This document shows positions 43,295 to 53,453 of a stretch of 64,000 nucleotides of DNA, one piece after another. The DNA comes from Metasolibacillus sp. (GTDB taxonomy: Bacteria > Bacillota > Bacilli > Bacillales_A > Planococcaceae): positions 1 to 64,000 of the forward strand of contig NZ_JAMBIZ010000008.1 in NCBI RefSeq assembly GCF_025291715.1. Direction: 5' to 3'. The notes beneath the pieces were generated by a model. That model saw only the letters and a list, made by a program, of their open reading frames with translations, searched no databases and had not been told where the DNA came from. Positions within the stretch are counted from its first letter, which is position 1; each line of letters starts with the position of its first letter. The translations under genes and the position numbers were made by a program.

Positions 43295-44911
43295 ATGAAG
43301 CTGGAACAAAACGTTTTACCAGTACAAAATGAAATATTGGCACAGTATTGGAATGAGCAGTCTACGATACACGACTTTTTTGATTATGCATTCAATGAAG
43401 ATGCCTTTCAAGCACGGGCACAATATTTAGCAACAAAAACATATGATACAGCGCAATTAAGCAAAATTATTCAGTTATATATGACACCATTTGGTTTATC
43501 AGAGGCAAGCAAGCATCATTTAGATGAGCTAGCGGCAGGTGCCTTTATCGTTGTTGGGGGGCAACAAGCTGGTTTATTAACAGGGCCTTTATATTCAGTG
43601 CATAAGGCGATTTCGGTTATTTTACTAGCAAAGGAACAACGTGAAAAGCTTGGTAAACCTGTTGTACCGTTATTTTGGATTGCTGGTGAGGATCACGATA
43701 TTGAGGAAATTAACCACACGTATACAACTGTAGATGCAACGTTAAAAAAGCGCGCTTATAAAGAGCGTTCAAAGCGTAAAACGATGGCATCGACAACAGC
43801 AATTAATAAAGAAGAGATGGAACAATTTGTACGTACCGTTTTTGCGGACTTTGGCGAAACTGCCTATACAAAAGATTTACTACATAATGTATTAATGCAC
43901 TTGCAAACGAGCACAACATTTACAGACTTCTTCACAGCGTTGATGAATGAGCTATTTGCAAAGCATGGCTTGCTGATGTTAGATGCAGCATTTTCAGCAT
44001 TCCGACAATATGAAGCTAAGTTTTTTGTGAGATTAATAGAGCGCAATGAGGAAATTGCGCAAGGAGTTGTTTTACAGGAGGAGGCATTCAATCAGGCAGG
44101 CTATGGCAAACCTATTGAAGCAACAGCAAGCAATGCCAATCTATTTTTCGTACAAGATGGAGAACGTTTTTTACTAGAGCGTAAGGATGGCTATTTTACA
44201 AATACACTAGGTCATATCAAACTGACAAAGGAGCAGCTACTGGAAGTGGCGCAACAAACGCCTGAAAAATTAAGCAATAATGTGGTGACACGCCCATTAA
44301 TGCAAGAAATGACAATTCCTGTACTAGCTTTTGTAGGGGGGCCTGGGGAATTAGCCTATTGGGCAACATTAAAGCCAGCCTTTTCTTTATTGGAATTACA
44401 AATGCCGATCTTTGCTCCGAGATTAAATATTACCTTAGTATCGCGCGCTGTACAGCCTTTGTTGACACAGCATAATTTAACGGTGCTTAACGTTATGGAA
44501 GGCAAGGTGGAGCAATTAAAAAATCGCTTTATTGAGCAAGTGCAAGACGAGCAGGTAAAAGAGAAAATTGCTCAAATGCAGCAGCAATTACTTGCACACT
44601 ATGAGGAGCTTGAGCACTATTTAGATGGTCAGCAATTAAACCTGCATAATATTGTAGAAAAAAATAAGCAATATCATCGTATGCAATTTGATTATTTGGC
44701 TTCTAAGATTGAACAAGAAATATTGCAGAAGCATGATGTGAAAATAAAGCAATTTGATTTGTTGTTAACAGAGCTTTTCCCTAATAATAATTTGCAAGAA
44801 CGCTTATTTAATCCGTATCAGTATTTAAACCTATATGGTCCGACTTTAATAGATAGTCTTATTGAACTAAATTTAGTCCCTTCGTTCCGACATAATTGTA
44901 TAATGATTTGA
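43295..44911 (+). CDS. bshC: Bacillithiol synthase BshC
   Basis: A 538-residue protein with the BshC hallmarks GGQQAGLLTGPLYSVHKAI, FWIAGEDHDIEEINH and a long C-terminal coiled coil (about 410-480). It adds Cys to glucosaminyl-malate in the last step of bacillithiol synthesis. Length and location just before mraZ match B. subtilis yllA (bshC). A terminator follows the stop. Confidence 0.96.
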   Translation: MKLEQNVLPVQNEILAQYWNEQSTIHDFFDYAFNEDAFQARAQYLATKTYDTAQLSKIIQLYMTPFGLSEASKHHLDELAAGAFIVVGGQQAGLLTGPLYSVHKAISVILLAKEQREKLGKPVVPLFWIAGEDHDIEEINHTYTTVDATLKKRAYKERSKRKTMASTTAINKEEMEQFVRTVFADFGETAYTKDLLHNVLMHLQTSTTFTDFFTALMNELFAKHGLLMLDAAFSAFRQYEAKFFVRLIERNEEIAQGVVLQEEAFNQAGYGKPIEATASNANLFFVQDGERFLLERKDGYFTNTLGHIKLTKEQLLEVAQQTPEKLSNNVVTRPLMQEMTIPVLAFVGGPGELAYWATLKPAFSLLELQMPIFAPRLNITLVSRAVQPLLTQHNLTVLNVMEGKVEQLKNRFIEQVQDEQVKEKIAQMQQQLLAHYEELEHYLDGQQLNLHNIVEKNKQYHRMQFDYLASKIEQEILQKHDVKIKQFDLLLTELFPNNNLQERLFNPYQYLNLYGPTLIDSLIELNLVPSFRHNCIMI

Positions 44912-44915
44912 GACC

Positions 44916-44949
44916 AAAAAGCTATTTCTTTTAAGGAATAGCTTTTTAG
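44916..44949 (+). terminator. bshC terminator
   Basis: AAAAAGCTATTTC pairs with GGAATAGCTTTTT (G-T pair allowed), T tail, 5 bp past the stop. Confidence 0.75.
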
Positions 44950-45021
44950 TATGCTTAAATTATCATTCACCCCTAGGAAAGCAAGGTCTATTTACGTAAT
45001 TTCTTATTATAGTACAAGAAA

Positions 45022-45080
45022 TGGGAGGAATGGGTGGTGAAAAGTGGGGGCTTGTGGTACATTTATTAGTAAAGTGGGGT
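45022..45080 (+). promoter_or_regulatory. Phased MraZ-binding boxes upstream of mraZ
   Basis: GTGG recurs in exact 10-nt steps at 45034, 45044, 45054 and, after one skipped step, 45074; a GGAG at 45024 fits the phase. MraZ is known to bind such phased G-rich direct repeats before its own operon, so this is the likely autoregulatory site. The last box overlaps the ribosome site. Confidence 0.7.
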
Positions 45081-45087
45081 GAGTAGC

Positions 45088-45519
45088 ATGTTCATGGGGG
45101 AATACGTACATTCCGTCGATGTAAAAGGACGTCTCATAGTGCCTTCGAAATTTCGAGAATCACTAGGTGAAACGTTTGTTATTACACGTGGATTGGACAA
45201 CTGTATTTTTGGATACCCTATGGATGAATGGCGAAAGCTTGAAGAAAAATTAAAGAACCTACCGATGACGAAAAAGGATGCTCGTGCATTTGCGCGTTTC
45301 TTCTTTTCAGGTGCAACGGAGGTTGAATTGGATAAGCAAGGTCGCATCAATATTCCAGCTACATTAATCCAATATGCAAATCTTGAAAAAGAATGTGTTG
45401 TATTAGGTGTATCAAGTAGGATAGAAATTTGGGCGAAGGAAGCTTGGGATACATACTATGATGAATCTGAAGCATCATTTAACGAAATAGCAGAAAATAT
45501 GATAGGCTTTGATTTTTAA
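45088..45519 (+). CDS. mraZ: Transcriptional regulator MraZ
   Basis: A 143-residue protein of two AbrB-like halves ([40 protein letters not shown]), each with the D-x-K/Q-GR motif. It is a ring-forming DNA-binding repressor of the dcw operon. The ATG at 45088 (MFMGEY) gives the standard length, with GGGGTGAG upstream. Heads the dcw cluster, 21 nt before rsmH. Confidence 0.97.
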   Translation: MFMGEYVHSVDVKGRLIVPSKFRESLGETFVITRGLDNCIFGYPMDEWRKLEEKLKNLPMTKKDARAFARFFFSGATEVELDKQGRINIPATLIQYANLEKECVVLGVSSRIEIWAKEAWDTYYDESEASFNEIAENMIGFDF

Positions 45520-45540
45520 AGCTTTGAAGGAGTAAAGACT

Positions 45541-46479
45541 ATGTTCAATCATACAACTGTATTATTGAAGGAGACGGTTGATGGATTGAACATCAATCCA
45601 GATGGGGTATATGTAGACTGCACATTAGGTGGCGCTGGTCATAGCGAATACCTCGTACAGCAGCTGTCTCCGAATGGAAGGCTTATATGTTTTGACCAAG
45701 ATACGATAGCAATTAATAATGCAAAGGTGCGATTAGCCGATTATTTAGATCGTGTGACGTTTGTCCATTCAAATTTTAGATATTTAAAGGACGAGCTATA
45801 TGCACTAAATATTCAACAAGTGGATGGAATTTTATATGATCTAGGCGTATCTTCCCCACAATTGGATACACCAGAGAGAGGCTTTAGCTATCATCATGAT
45901 GCCCCGCTTGATATGCGCATGGATCAAACTGCTGAATTAACAGCATTCCATGTAGTGAATGAATGGTCATACGAGGATTTAGTGAGGATTTTCTTCCGCT
46001 ATGGTGAAGAAAAGTTTTCAAAGCAAATTGCTCGCAAAATTGAAGCGGCACGTAAAACTGCCCCAATTGAAACGACAGGGCAATTAGTAGAATTAATTAA
46101 AGAAGGAATTCCTGCGGCTGCTCGTCGTACAGGAGGACATCCTGCAAAGCGCGTATTTCAAGCGATTCGCATTGCTGTCAATGATGAGCTTGGAGTAGCT
46201 GAGGACTCTATCGTGGATGCGATAGACCTATTGGCGATTGGTGGACGAGTTAGCGTTATTACATTCCACTCATTAGAGGATCGTCTTTGCAAAACGATAT
46301 TTAAAGAGGCTTCTTCATTACCGGAATTGCCGCCAGGTTTACCGATTATTCCAGATAATATGAAGCCAAGGCTAAAATTAATTACGAAAAAGCCAATTGT
46401 TCCAACAGAAGAGGAGCTAGAGGCTAATAACCGTTCACGTTCAGCGAAGCTTCGTATCGCTGAAAAAATTAATCAATAA
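45541..46479 (+). CDS. rsmH: 16S rRNA (cytosine1402-N4)-methyltransferase RsmH
   Basis: A 312-residue methyltransferase (MraW). [12 protein letters not shown] binds [15 protein letters not shown] and [16 protein letters not shown] are family signatures, as is the end [10 protein letters not shown]. Modifies C1402 in the 30S decoding site. AAGGAG precedes the ATG; ftsL follows by 15 nt. Confidence 0.97.
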   Translation: MFNHTTVLLKETVDGLNINPDGVYVDCTLGGAGHSEYLVQQLSPNGRLICFDQDTIAINNAKVRLADYLDRVTFVHSNFRYLKDELYALNIQQVDGILYDLGVSSPQLDTPERGFSYHHDAPLDMRMDQTAELTAFHVVNEWSYEDLVRIFFRYGEEKFSKQIARKIEAARKTAPIETTGQLVELIKEGIPAAARRTGGHPAKRVFQAIRIAVNDELGVAEDSIVDAIDLLAIGGRVSVITFHSLEDRLCKTIFKEASSLPELPPGLPIIPDNMKPRLKLITKKPIVPTEEELEANNRSRSAKLRIAEKINQ

Positions 46480-46494
46480 GGGAAGTGGCTGACG

Positions 46495-46872
46495 ATGGCA
46501 GTACGTGTAAGACAACAACCGTATATCCAACAACCTGCAGTATCACCACAACCACCACAGCAGCCTAGCAAGAAACCGAACTATAAAAAGAGCAAAGCAT
46601 TTATTTCTAAACGAGAAAAGTTTTTATACATGTTATTTTTAGTAGTAGTAGCAATTATGGCAGTTGCAATCCTACATACACAAAGTAAAATTCAAACAAC
46701 AAGTATGGAAATACAGCAAATCGAAAAAGAAATATCTGAAATTGCGAATCAAAATGTAGGTTTGAAAGTGCAGGTTAGTGAGTTGTCGGCTTATGAACGA
46801 ATTTTGAAAAGAGCACAAGAACTCGGTTTAACTCTTAACGAGAAAAATGTAAAGGTAGTGCCGGGAGAATGA
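46495..46872 (+). CDS. ftsL: Cell division protein FtsL
   Basis: A 125-residue bitopic protein: a Pro/Gln-rich cytoplasmic tail (1-35), one membrane segment (about 42-62) and an external coiled coil (about 63-110). FtsL partners DivIB and DivIC in activating the septal synthase. Identified by size, topology and its place between rsmH and pbpB; its last 4 nt overlap the pbpB start (ATGA). Confidence 0.93.
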   Translation: MAVRVRQQPYIQQPAVSPQPPQQPSKKPNYKKSKAFISKREKFLYMLFLVVVAIMAVAILHTQSKIQTTSMEIQQIEKEISEIANQNVGLKVQVSELSAYERILKRAQELGLTLNEKNVKVVPGE

Positions 46873-49088
46873 AAAAGAGTACATTTCGTTTCCAAAAAGG
46901 AGCCTTCCTGATGTTTTTACTATATGGAGGGCTCTTTTTGTTATTATTTTGGCGGATAGTCCATTTACAAACGGCTAGTGAAGTAAATGGCTATTCATTA
47001 CAGGCGGAGGCTGCTGCTAAATATGCACGAGAGGTGCATCTTGCAGCAAATCGAGGGCGTATTTTAGATCGTAATGACAATGTTATTGCTGAAGACACTT
47101 TAGCATATAAGCTTGTCGCAGTTGTTAATGAAGATGCATCTAAAAATTCAAAAGAGCCTGTTCATGTTGTCGATCCAGCAGAAACAGCAAAAATATTAGC
47201 GCAATACATTGAAATGGATGAACAAGAGATTTATCAAATTTTAACGAGAAAGCTATCAGATGGTAGAACGCCATATCAGGTTGAATTTGGTGCGGCAGGA
47301 CGGAAGATTAGCTATGATACAAAATTAGCAATTGAAGAGCATGGATTGTCAGGTATTATTTTTGAAAAGGATACGAAGCGCTATTATCCAAATGGACCAT
47401 TCGCTTCGCATTTAATTGGCTTTGCAGTCGAGGAAAAGCAGGAGGATAATACAATAAAAACTGTTGGGAAAATGGGGCTAGAGTACACATATAATGAACA
47501 GTTAACAGGTACACCTGGCTCAATATCCTATGAGAGCGATCGCAAAGGCTACTTATTGCCAAATAGTGAAAAAATGATTCAGCCCGCAAAAGACGGTGCG
47601 GATATTTACTTAACATTAGATAAGACAATTCAAAACTTTTTAGATGAAGCAATGACACAAGTGGACAAGCAATATAATCCTGAATCGATGACAGCGATTG
47701 TTGCCAATCCTAAAACAGGTGAAATTTTAGCAATGTCACAGCGTCCAACATTTGATCCTGCAGACCGCGTCGGTTTAGAAAGTAACTGGCTCAATGAAAC
47801 GATTGAAAATGTTATCGAGCCAGGCTCGACAATGAAAACTTTCACATTAGCAGCAGCGGTTGACTCAGGTAACTGGCATCCGAATACGCAATTTCAGTCA
47901 GGACAATATGTAGTTTATGATCGTACAATTCGTGACCATAATAAAGTAGGCTGGGGACCAATCAGCTACTTAGAAGGTTTTCAACGCTCCTCTAATACAG
48001 GGATGGCACATATGCTATCTATTATGGGTGCAGATACTTTTTATGACTATTTAGATCGCTTTGGCTTTGGACAGAAAACAGGTATTGACTTGCCTGGCGA
48101 AGTAACAGGTACATTGCTATCTAAGTATCCGGTTAATAAAGTAACGACAGCATTTGGTCAAGGGTCTACTGTAACACCAATGCAGCTTATTCAAGGGATG
48201 ACGGCTATTGCGAATGATGGCAAAATGATGCAGCCATATGTCATTGATAAAATTGTTGATCCAAGCACAGGAAGGGTGATTTTAGATGATGAGCCAATTG
48301 TTAAAGGACAACCTGTTTCAGCAAACACAGCAAAGCAAGTGCGAGAAATTTTAGCATCCACTGTAACGAGCGACAAAGGAACGGCTCAACGCTTTGCCTT
48401 AGAAGGCTATGAGGTTGCAGGGAAAACTGGAACTGCACAAATCGCTCGAGAGCATGGCGGAGGCTACTACGAAGGGAAAAATCACTATTTGTATTCCTTT
48501 TTAGGGATGGCGCCAGTAGAGGACCCACAGCTTATTATGTATATTGCTGTGAAAAAACCGAAGCTTGGTGAAACAGAAGTTGGCTCTGAACCAACAGCAG
48601 CTGTATTTAAAATGGTAATGGAAAATAGCTTGAAATATTTTAATATTAACCCTGAGGAAAGTGCTGAGGTAGAGCTAACAAAATTAGCGGATTATGAAAA
48701 AAAATCCGCTGAAACTGTACAAGTAGACCTTATTAACCAAGGGCTTACGCCAGTCATTGTTGGTGAAGGTGGACCAATTGTGGAGCAATACCCTGCAAAA
48801 GATACTGAGGTAGCTAAAGGAAGCATCGTCTTTTTAAAGACGGAGGGAACGATTACGTTGCCATCATTTATCGGCTGGTCGTTGCGCAATGTATTAATAT
48901 ATAAAGCATTATCTGGCTTGCCAATTGAAATTGTTGGTGAGGGCTATGTAGATAGTCAAAGCGTCTCAGAAAATACCGCTATTCAAGATACAGCACCAAT
49001 CGTTGTAAAGTTAAAAACACCTGAAGAAAGCTTTGCACCGCAAGTGGAAAACACTGACGAAGACGGCGAGCAATTACCACAAGACTAA
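46869..49088 (+). CDS. pbpB: Septal penicillin-binding protein 2B
   Basis: A 739-residue class B transpeptidase: membrane anchor (about 12-30), dimerisation domain, transpeptidase domain with Ser320-TMK, SSN at 374-376 and KTG at 519-521, then two PASTA repeats (about 595-715) and an acidic tail. It cross-links septal peptidoglycan as partner of FtsW. The start overlaps ftsL. A 72-nt gap and a separate ribosome site precede spoVD. Confidence 0.96.
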   Translation: MKKSTFRFQKGAFLMFLLYGGLFLLLFWRIVHLQTASEVNGYSLQAEAAAKYAREVHLAANRGRILDRNDNVIAEDTLAYKLVAVVNEDASKNSKEPVHVVDPAETAKILAQYIEMDEQEIYQILTRKLSDGRTPYQVEFGAAGRKISYDTKLAIEEHGLSGIIFEKDTKRYYPNGPFASHLIGFAVEEKQEDNTIKTVGKMGLEYTYNEQLTGTPGSISYESDRKGYLLPNSEKMIQPAKDGADIYLTLDKTIQNFLDEAMTQVDKQYNPESMTAIVANPKTGEILAMSQRPTFDPADRVGLESNWLNETIENVIEPGSTMKTFTLAAAVDSGNWHPNTQFQSGQYVVYDRTIRDHNKVGWGPISYLEGFQRSSNTGMAHMLSIMGADTFYDYLDRFGFGQKTGIDLPGEVTGTLLSKYPVNKVTTAFGQGSTVTPMQLIQGMTAIANDGKMMQPYVIDKIVDPSTGRVILDDEPIVKGQPVSANTAKQVREILASTVTSDKGTAQRFALEGYEVAGKTGTAQIAREHGGGYYEGKNHYLYSFLGMAPVEDPQLIMYIAVKKPKLGETEVGSEPTAAVFKMVMENSLKYFNINPEESAEVELTKLADYEKKSAETVQVDLINQGLTPVIVGEGGPIVEQYPAKDTEVAKGSIVFLKTEGTITLPSFIGWSLRNVLIYKALSGLPIEIVGEGYVDSQSVSENTAIQDTAPIVVKLKTPEESFAPQVENTDEDGEQLPQD

Positions 49089-49160
49089 GGTTGTTCGTTT
49101 TGTATAGTTAGAATAGAAGTCCACTTCTGTACATACTTTGTTAAAAACGGAGTGTGTCGA

Positions 49161-51089
49161 ATGAAGTGGATTTCACTGCTTTCAAAAAAGCGCTTGAAAA
49201 TTGTTGTGTACGCCTTTTTTTTATACGGGCTCGCAATTATTGCACGATTAGTATATGTGCAAATTATTCAACATGATGAGCTAACAGATCTTGCAAAGGC
49301 AAATTGGGACCGCGAAATTCCATTTGTTACAGAGCGTGGGAATATTGTAGATCGGAAAAATGAAGTGATTGTAACGAATAAGCTGGCACCAACGCTCTAC
49401 TTTATTCCGAAGCAAAATGATAATGTGGAGCTTGCTGCAAAGCAAATTGCCCCAATTTTACAGGCAAGTGAGGCAGAATTACTTGAGAAGATGAAGAAGT
49501 CTGTGTATTTAGTGAAGCTGGCACCAGAAGGGAAAAACATCACGGAGGAGCAAGTGGAGGCGATACAGGCGTTAAAAATTAAAGGTTTATATAGCGGTGT
49601 TGATTATGTAAGACAATATCCATACGGTTCATTATTGTCAAGATTTCTAGGCTTTACGGGCTATGATAACCAAGGTTTAGCAGGAATTGAATATGAATAT
49701 AATGAAATGCTGACAGGTAATAATGCTGCCATTCGTTTATTTACAGATGCGAAAAATATGGAGATGGAGCATGTCGATGATGAATGGAAAGAGGGGGAGT
49801 CGGGTGCAACCGTTCAATTAACGATTGATTTAACAATACAGCAAGTAATGGAAAGAGAATTAGCGCAAGCAATGCAACGCTATGATGCGGATCAAGCAAT
49901 TGGCATTGCAATGAATCCAAATACAGGTGAAATTTTAGCCTTATCCTCTTTTCCAACATATGACCCGACCAACTTTAAAAAAGTTGATTCATCAATTTAC
50001 AATCGAAATTTACCTGTTTTCATGACATATGAGCCAGGCTCTACCTTTAAAATCATTACATTGAGCGCTGCTTTAGAAGAAGGAGTCGTTGATTTGGAGA
50101 AGGATCACTTTTACGATCCTGGCTATACGATGGTTGAGGGCGCACGCTTGCGTTGCTGGAAGCGTGAAGGGCATAAGGATGAAACATTTTTAGAGGTTGT
50201 TCAAAATTCCTGTAACCCAGGCTTTATTGAACTCGGGCAACGTGTTGGATCACAAAAGCTATTGCAGTATATTAAGGATTTTGGCTTTGGTCAAAAAACA
50301 GGCTCAAATATAGCAGGTGAGGCAAGTGGTATTTTATTTTCTGAAAAGGCTTTTGGACCTGTTGAGCATGCGACAACATCCTTCGGGCAAGGTATTTCTG
50401 TGACACCGATTCAGCAAATGCAAGCTGTAGCGGCTGCAATTAATGGAGGGACGCTATACACGCCACATGTTGTATCCAAAATTGTTGCAGATGATGGAGA
50501 GGTCATCGTGGAGCATACGCCAGAAGCAAAGCGCCAAGTTATTAGTGAACAAACATCAGCGCAAGTGCGCCATGCATTAGAGTCTGTTGTTGCAAAGGGC
50601 TCTGGTAAGCAAGCATTTCGCGAAGGCTTGCGAATAGGTGGAAAAACAGGAACAGCCCAAAAGGTAGAAAATGGACGATATAAAGAAGGCGATTATATTG
50701 TATCATTTATTGGGTTCGCTCCAGCAGATAAACCAGAAATTATCGTTTATGTAGCAATTGATAATCCGAAAAATCATTTGCAATTTGGTGGGCTTATTGC
50801 AGCGCCAATTGTTGGGCAAATTATAGAGGACGTTGCCCCAGTTGTTGGCATTGAAAAGTCAAAGGAACAAATTGATAAGGTAACGGTTTGGACAGATCCA
50901 ATTATGGTGGAAGTAGCTGATTTTGTTGGGCAAACTGTTGATGAAGTCGTACAGCAGCATTATCCATTAACGATTGAATGGCATGGAGAAGGAACGATTG
51001 TTTCTGAGCAAATGCCTTCTGCGGGGAGCAAGCTTGAACAACAAGGTACAATACATTTATATTTAACAGAAGAAAAACATGAACATTGA
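49161..51089 (+). CDS. spoVD: Sporulation-specific PBP SpoVD
   Basis: A 642-residue class B transpeptidase: anchor (about 13-33), Ser294-TFK, SCN at 350-352 and KTG at 495-497, then one C-terminal PASTA repeat (about 585-640), the SpoVD architecture. It makes cortex peptidoglycan with the SEDS protein SpoVE during engulfment. The ATG at 49161 follows CGGAG by about 8 nt; the GTG three codons earlier is unsupported. In B. subtilis murE follows spoVD; here mraY follows by 21 nt. Confidence 0.94.
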   Translation: MKWISLLSKKRLKIVVYAFFLYGLAIIARLVYVQIIQHDELTDLAKANWDREIPFVTERGNIVDRKNEVIVTNKLAPTLYFIPKQNDNVELAAKQIAPILQASEAELLEKMKKSVYLVKLAPEGKNITEEQVEAIQALKIKGLYSGVDYVRQYPYGSLLSRFLGFTGYDNQGLAGIEYEYNEMLTGNNAAIRLFTDAKNMEMEHVDDEWKEGESGATVQLTIDLTIQQVMERELAQAMQRYDADQAIGIAMNPNTGEILALSSFPTYDPTNFKKVDSSIYNRNLPVFMTYEPGSTFKIITLSAALEEGVVDLEKDHFYDPGYTMVEGARLRCWKREGHKDETFLEVVQNSCNPGFIELGQRVGSQKLLQYIKDFGFGQKTGSNIAGEASGILFSEKAFGPVEHATTSFGQGISVTPIQQMQAVAAAINGGTLYTPHVVSKIVADDGEVIVEHTPEAKRQVISEQTSAQVRHALESVVAKGSGKQAFREGLRIGGKTGTAQKVENGRYKEGDYIVSFIGFAPADKPEIIVYVAIDNPKNHLQFGGLIAAPIVGQIIEDVAPVVGIEKSKEQIDKVTVWTDPIMVEVADFVGQTVDEVVQQHYPLTIEWHGEGTIVSEQMPSAGSKLEQQGTIHLYLTEEKHEH

Positions 51090-51110
51090 TGAACTTAAAG
51101 GAGATTTAAC

Positions 51111-52085
51111 ATGAAACTTGCAACAACATTGACCATTTTAACAACAGCATTCATATTAACGGTTGTGTTAGCACCTATCGCAATTCCACTTTTAAGAAGA
51201 TTGAAGTTTGGTCAAAGCATTCGAGAAGAAGGTCCACAATCGCATATGAAAAAAGCAGGTACGCCGACGATGGGTGGAATCATTTACTTAGTAGCTATTA
51301 TTGTGACTACATTGGTTACAGCTAATATCTTCAATTTATTTACAACACATACAGTCGTGCTGTTACTTGTATTAATTGGCTTTGGTGTGATTGGCTTTTT
51401 AGATGATGGCATTAAAGTAATTTTCAAGCGCAATTTAGGTTTGACGTCTTTACAAAAATTACTTGGTCAAATTATTATTGCGATTGCTGCATTTATGTTA
51501 TTGCGATTAGGAACATTTGATACAGCTGTCGCAATTCCATTTACAGATTACTCAATTGATTTCGGTTTATTTTATGTAGCCTTCTTAATCTTTTGGCTTG
51601 TCGGCTTCTCTAATGCTGTTAATTTAACGGATGGATTAGATGGTCTTGTTGCAGGAACGGCATCCATTGCCTTTGCTGCCTTTGCTGTCATTGCCTTATT
51701 TAATGAGCAGGCAGACATCGCATTAGTTGCATTTGCAATTACAGGCGCATTGCTAGGGTTTTTAATTTTTAATATCAATCCAGCTAAAGTATTTATGGGT
51801 GATACAGGCTCATTAGCACTTGGTGGAGCACTAGCGATGATTTCAATTTTAATCAAGGCAGAGCTTTTATTGTTATTAGTTGGGTTAGTGTTTGTTATTG
51901 AAACATTGTCAGTTATTTTGCAGGTAGGCAGCTTTAAATTGCGCAAAAAACGGATTTTTAAGATGAGCCCAATCCATCACCATTTTGAATTATCTGGTTG
52001 GTCTGAGTGGAAGGTTGTTTTAGTATTTTGGTTTACCGGGTTAGTTGTGGCATTAATCGCAGTAATAATGGAGGCGTTTCTATGA
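51111..52085 (+). CDS. mraY: Phospho-MurNAc-pentapeptide transferase MraY
   Basis: A 324-residue ten-pass membrane enzyme making lipid I from UDP-MurNAc-pentapeptide and undecaprenyl phosphate. Catalytic motifs GFLDDGIK, NLTDGLDGL and SPIHHHFELSGWSE are intact. AAAGGAG precedes the ATG and its stop overlaps murD by 4 nt. Confidence 0.97.
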   Translation: MKLATTLTILTTAFILTVVLAPIAIPLLRRLKFGQSIREEGPQSHMKKAGTPTMGGIIYLVAIIVTTLVTANIFNLFTTHTVVLLLVLIGFGVIGFLDDGIKVIFKRNLGLTSLQKLLGQIIIAIAAFMLLRLGTFDTAVAIPFTDYSIDFGLFYVAFLIFWLVGFSNAVNLTDGLDGLVAGTASIAFAAFAVIALFNEQADIALVAFAITGALLGFLIFNINPAKVFMGDTGSLALGGALAMISILIKAELLLLLVGLVFVIETLSVILQVGSFKLRKKRIFKMSPIHHHFELSGWSEWKVVLVFWFTGLVVALIAVIMEAFL

Positions 52086-53434
52086 TTCACTATACAGGAT
52101 TGCAGCATAAAAAAGTGCTCGTATTAGGTCTTGCGAAAAGCGGTGTTGCAGCTGCTGAATTACTACATGACCTCGGGGCATTTGTGACAGTAAATGATGC
52201 GAAGTCATTTGATGCAAACCCAGAAGCGCAAAGCCTTTTAGCAAAGGGGATTACCGTTATTTGTGGTCGCCATCCAGAAGATTTACTTGATGAAGGATTT
52301 GAGTTAATTGTCAAAAATCCAGGTATTCCGTATAGCAATCCGATTATAGCAGATGCAATAAATCGGCAATTACCAGTCATTACGGAGATGGAGCTTGCAT
52401 ATTTAGTAAGTGAGGCTCCTTTTATTGGCATTACTGGCTCAAACGGTAAAACAACTACAACGACATTGCTGTTTGAAATGCTAGAGCATGGCAATCGACA
52501 GCCGTTAATTGCAGGGAATATCGGAACGGTTGCTTGTAGTGTAGCTGCCACAGCAACGAAAGAGCAAGTTTTAGTGACAGAGCTTTCAAGCTTTCAATTA
52601 ATGGGGACACGCACATTTAAGCCGCATATTGCCATTTTAACGAATATTTATGAGGCGCATTTAGACTATCATAGCTCCTTTGAGGAATATGCTGATGCAA
52701 AATTTGCGATTACACGCAATCAGGATGAGCATGATTATTTCATCTACAATGCAGAGCAGCCAATTGTAGCAGCGTATGCGGCCAAATCAAAGGCACAAAA
52801 AATTCCTTTTACAACAAGCGGAAGAGCTGCAGAAGGAATTAGTGCAGATGCGACAGCTATTTATTGGCAGGGAGAATATTTATTTGATCGTTCTAGCATT
52901 GTCTTGCCAGGAGAGCATAATTTACAAAATATTTTATGTGCTGTAGCGGCTGCATTGTTAGTGGAATGTCCACTTGCTGCGATAAAGGAGATTTTAGCAA
53001 CATTTGCTGGCGTTAAGCATCGTACGCAATTTGTCCGCAATTGGCAAGGTGTGCAAATTTATAATGACTCCAAAGCGACAAACTGTCTTGCGACAAAAAG
53101 TGCCTTATCCGCATTTTCTCAACCGATTGTTCTTTTAGCTGGCGGTCTTGATCGTGGACATTCCTTTGAGGAATTGCGCAATGTCATGGAAAATGTAAAG
53201 GCGGTTGTTGCATTTGGTGAGACAGGGGCACGCTTTATTGAGTTTGCTAAATCGTGTGGTGTCGAGCAAACTGTTGCAGCAACGAATGTTGAGGATGCGG
53301 TGATGTATGCGGCGAAGCTTGTAACAGCAGGAGATGTCATGCTATTATCGCCAGCATGTGCAAGCTGGGATCAATATGCGAGCTTTGAAATTCGTGGTGA
53401 TTTGTTTATTGATGCGGTGATGAAGCTTATTTAA
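52082..53434 (+). CDS. murD: UDP-MurNAc-L-alanine:D-glutamate ligase
   Basis: A 450-residue Mur ligase: N-terminal Rossmann-like domain (VLVLGLAKSGVAAAELL), ATPase with GSNGKTT, and the C-terminal domain (NDSKATN). Adds D-Glu to UDP-MurNAc-Ala. The start ATG at 52082 overlaps the mraY stop and has GGAGG 7 nt upstream; the frame is open further back within mraY. Standard length. Confidence 0.97.
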   Translation: MIHYTGLQHKKVLVLGLAKSGVAAAELLHDLGAFVTVNDAKSFDANPEAQSLLAKGITVICGRHPEDLLDEGFELIVKNPGIPYSNPIIADAINRQLPVITEMELAYLVSEAPFIGITGSNGKTTTTTLLFEMLEHGNRQPLIAGNIGTVACSVAATATKEQVLVTELSSFQLMGTRTFKPHIAILTNIYEAHLDYHSSFEEYADAKFAITRNQDEHDYFIYNAEQPIVAAYAAKSKAQKIPFTTSGRAAEGISADATAIYWQGEYLFDRSSIVLPGEHNLQNILCAVAAALLVECPLAAIKEILATFAGVKHRTQFVRNWQGVQIYNDSKATNCLATKSALSAFSQPIVLLAGGLDRGHSFEELRNVMENVKAVVAFGETGARFIEFAKSCGVEQTVAATNVEDAVMYAAKLVTAGDVMLLSPACASWDQYASFEIRGDLFIDAVMKLI

Positions 53435-53453
53435 AAAAGTCCTATAAGAAAGG

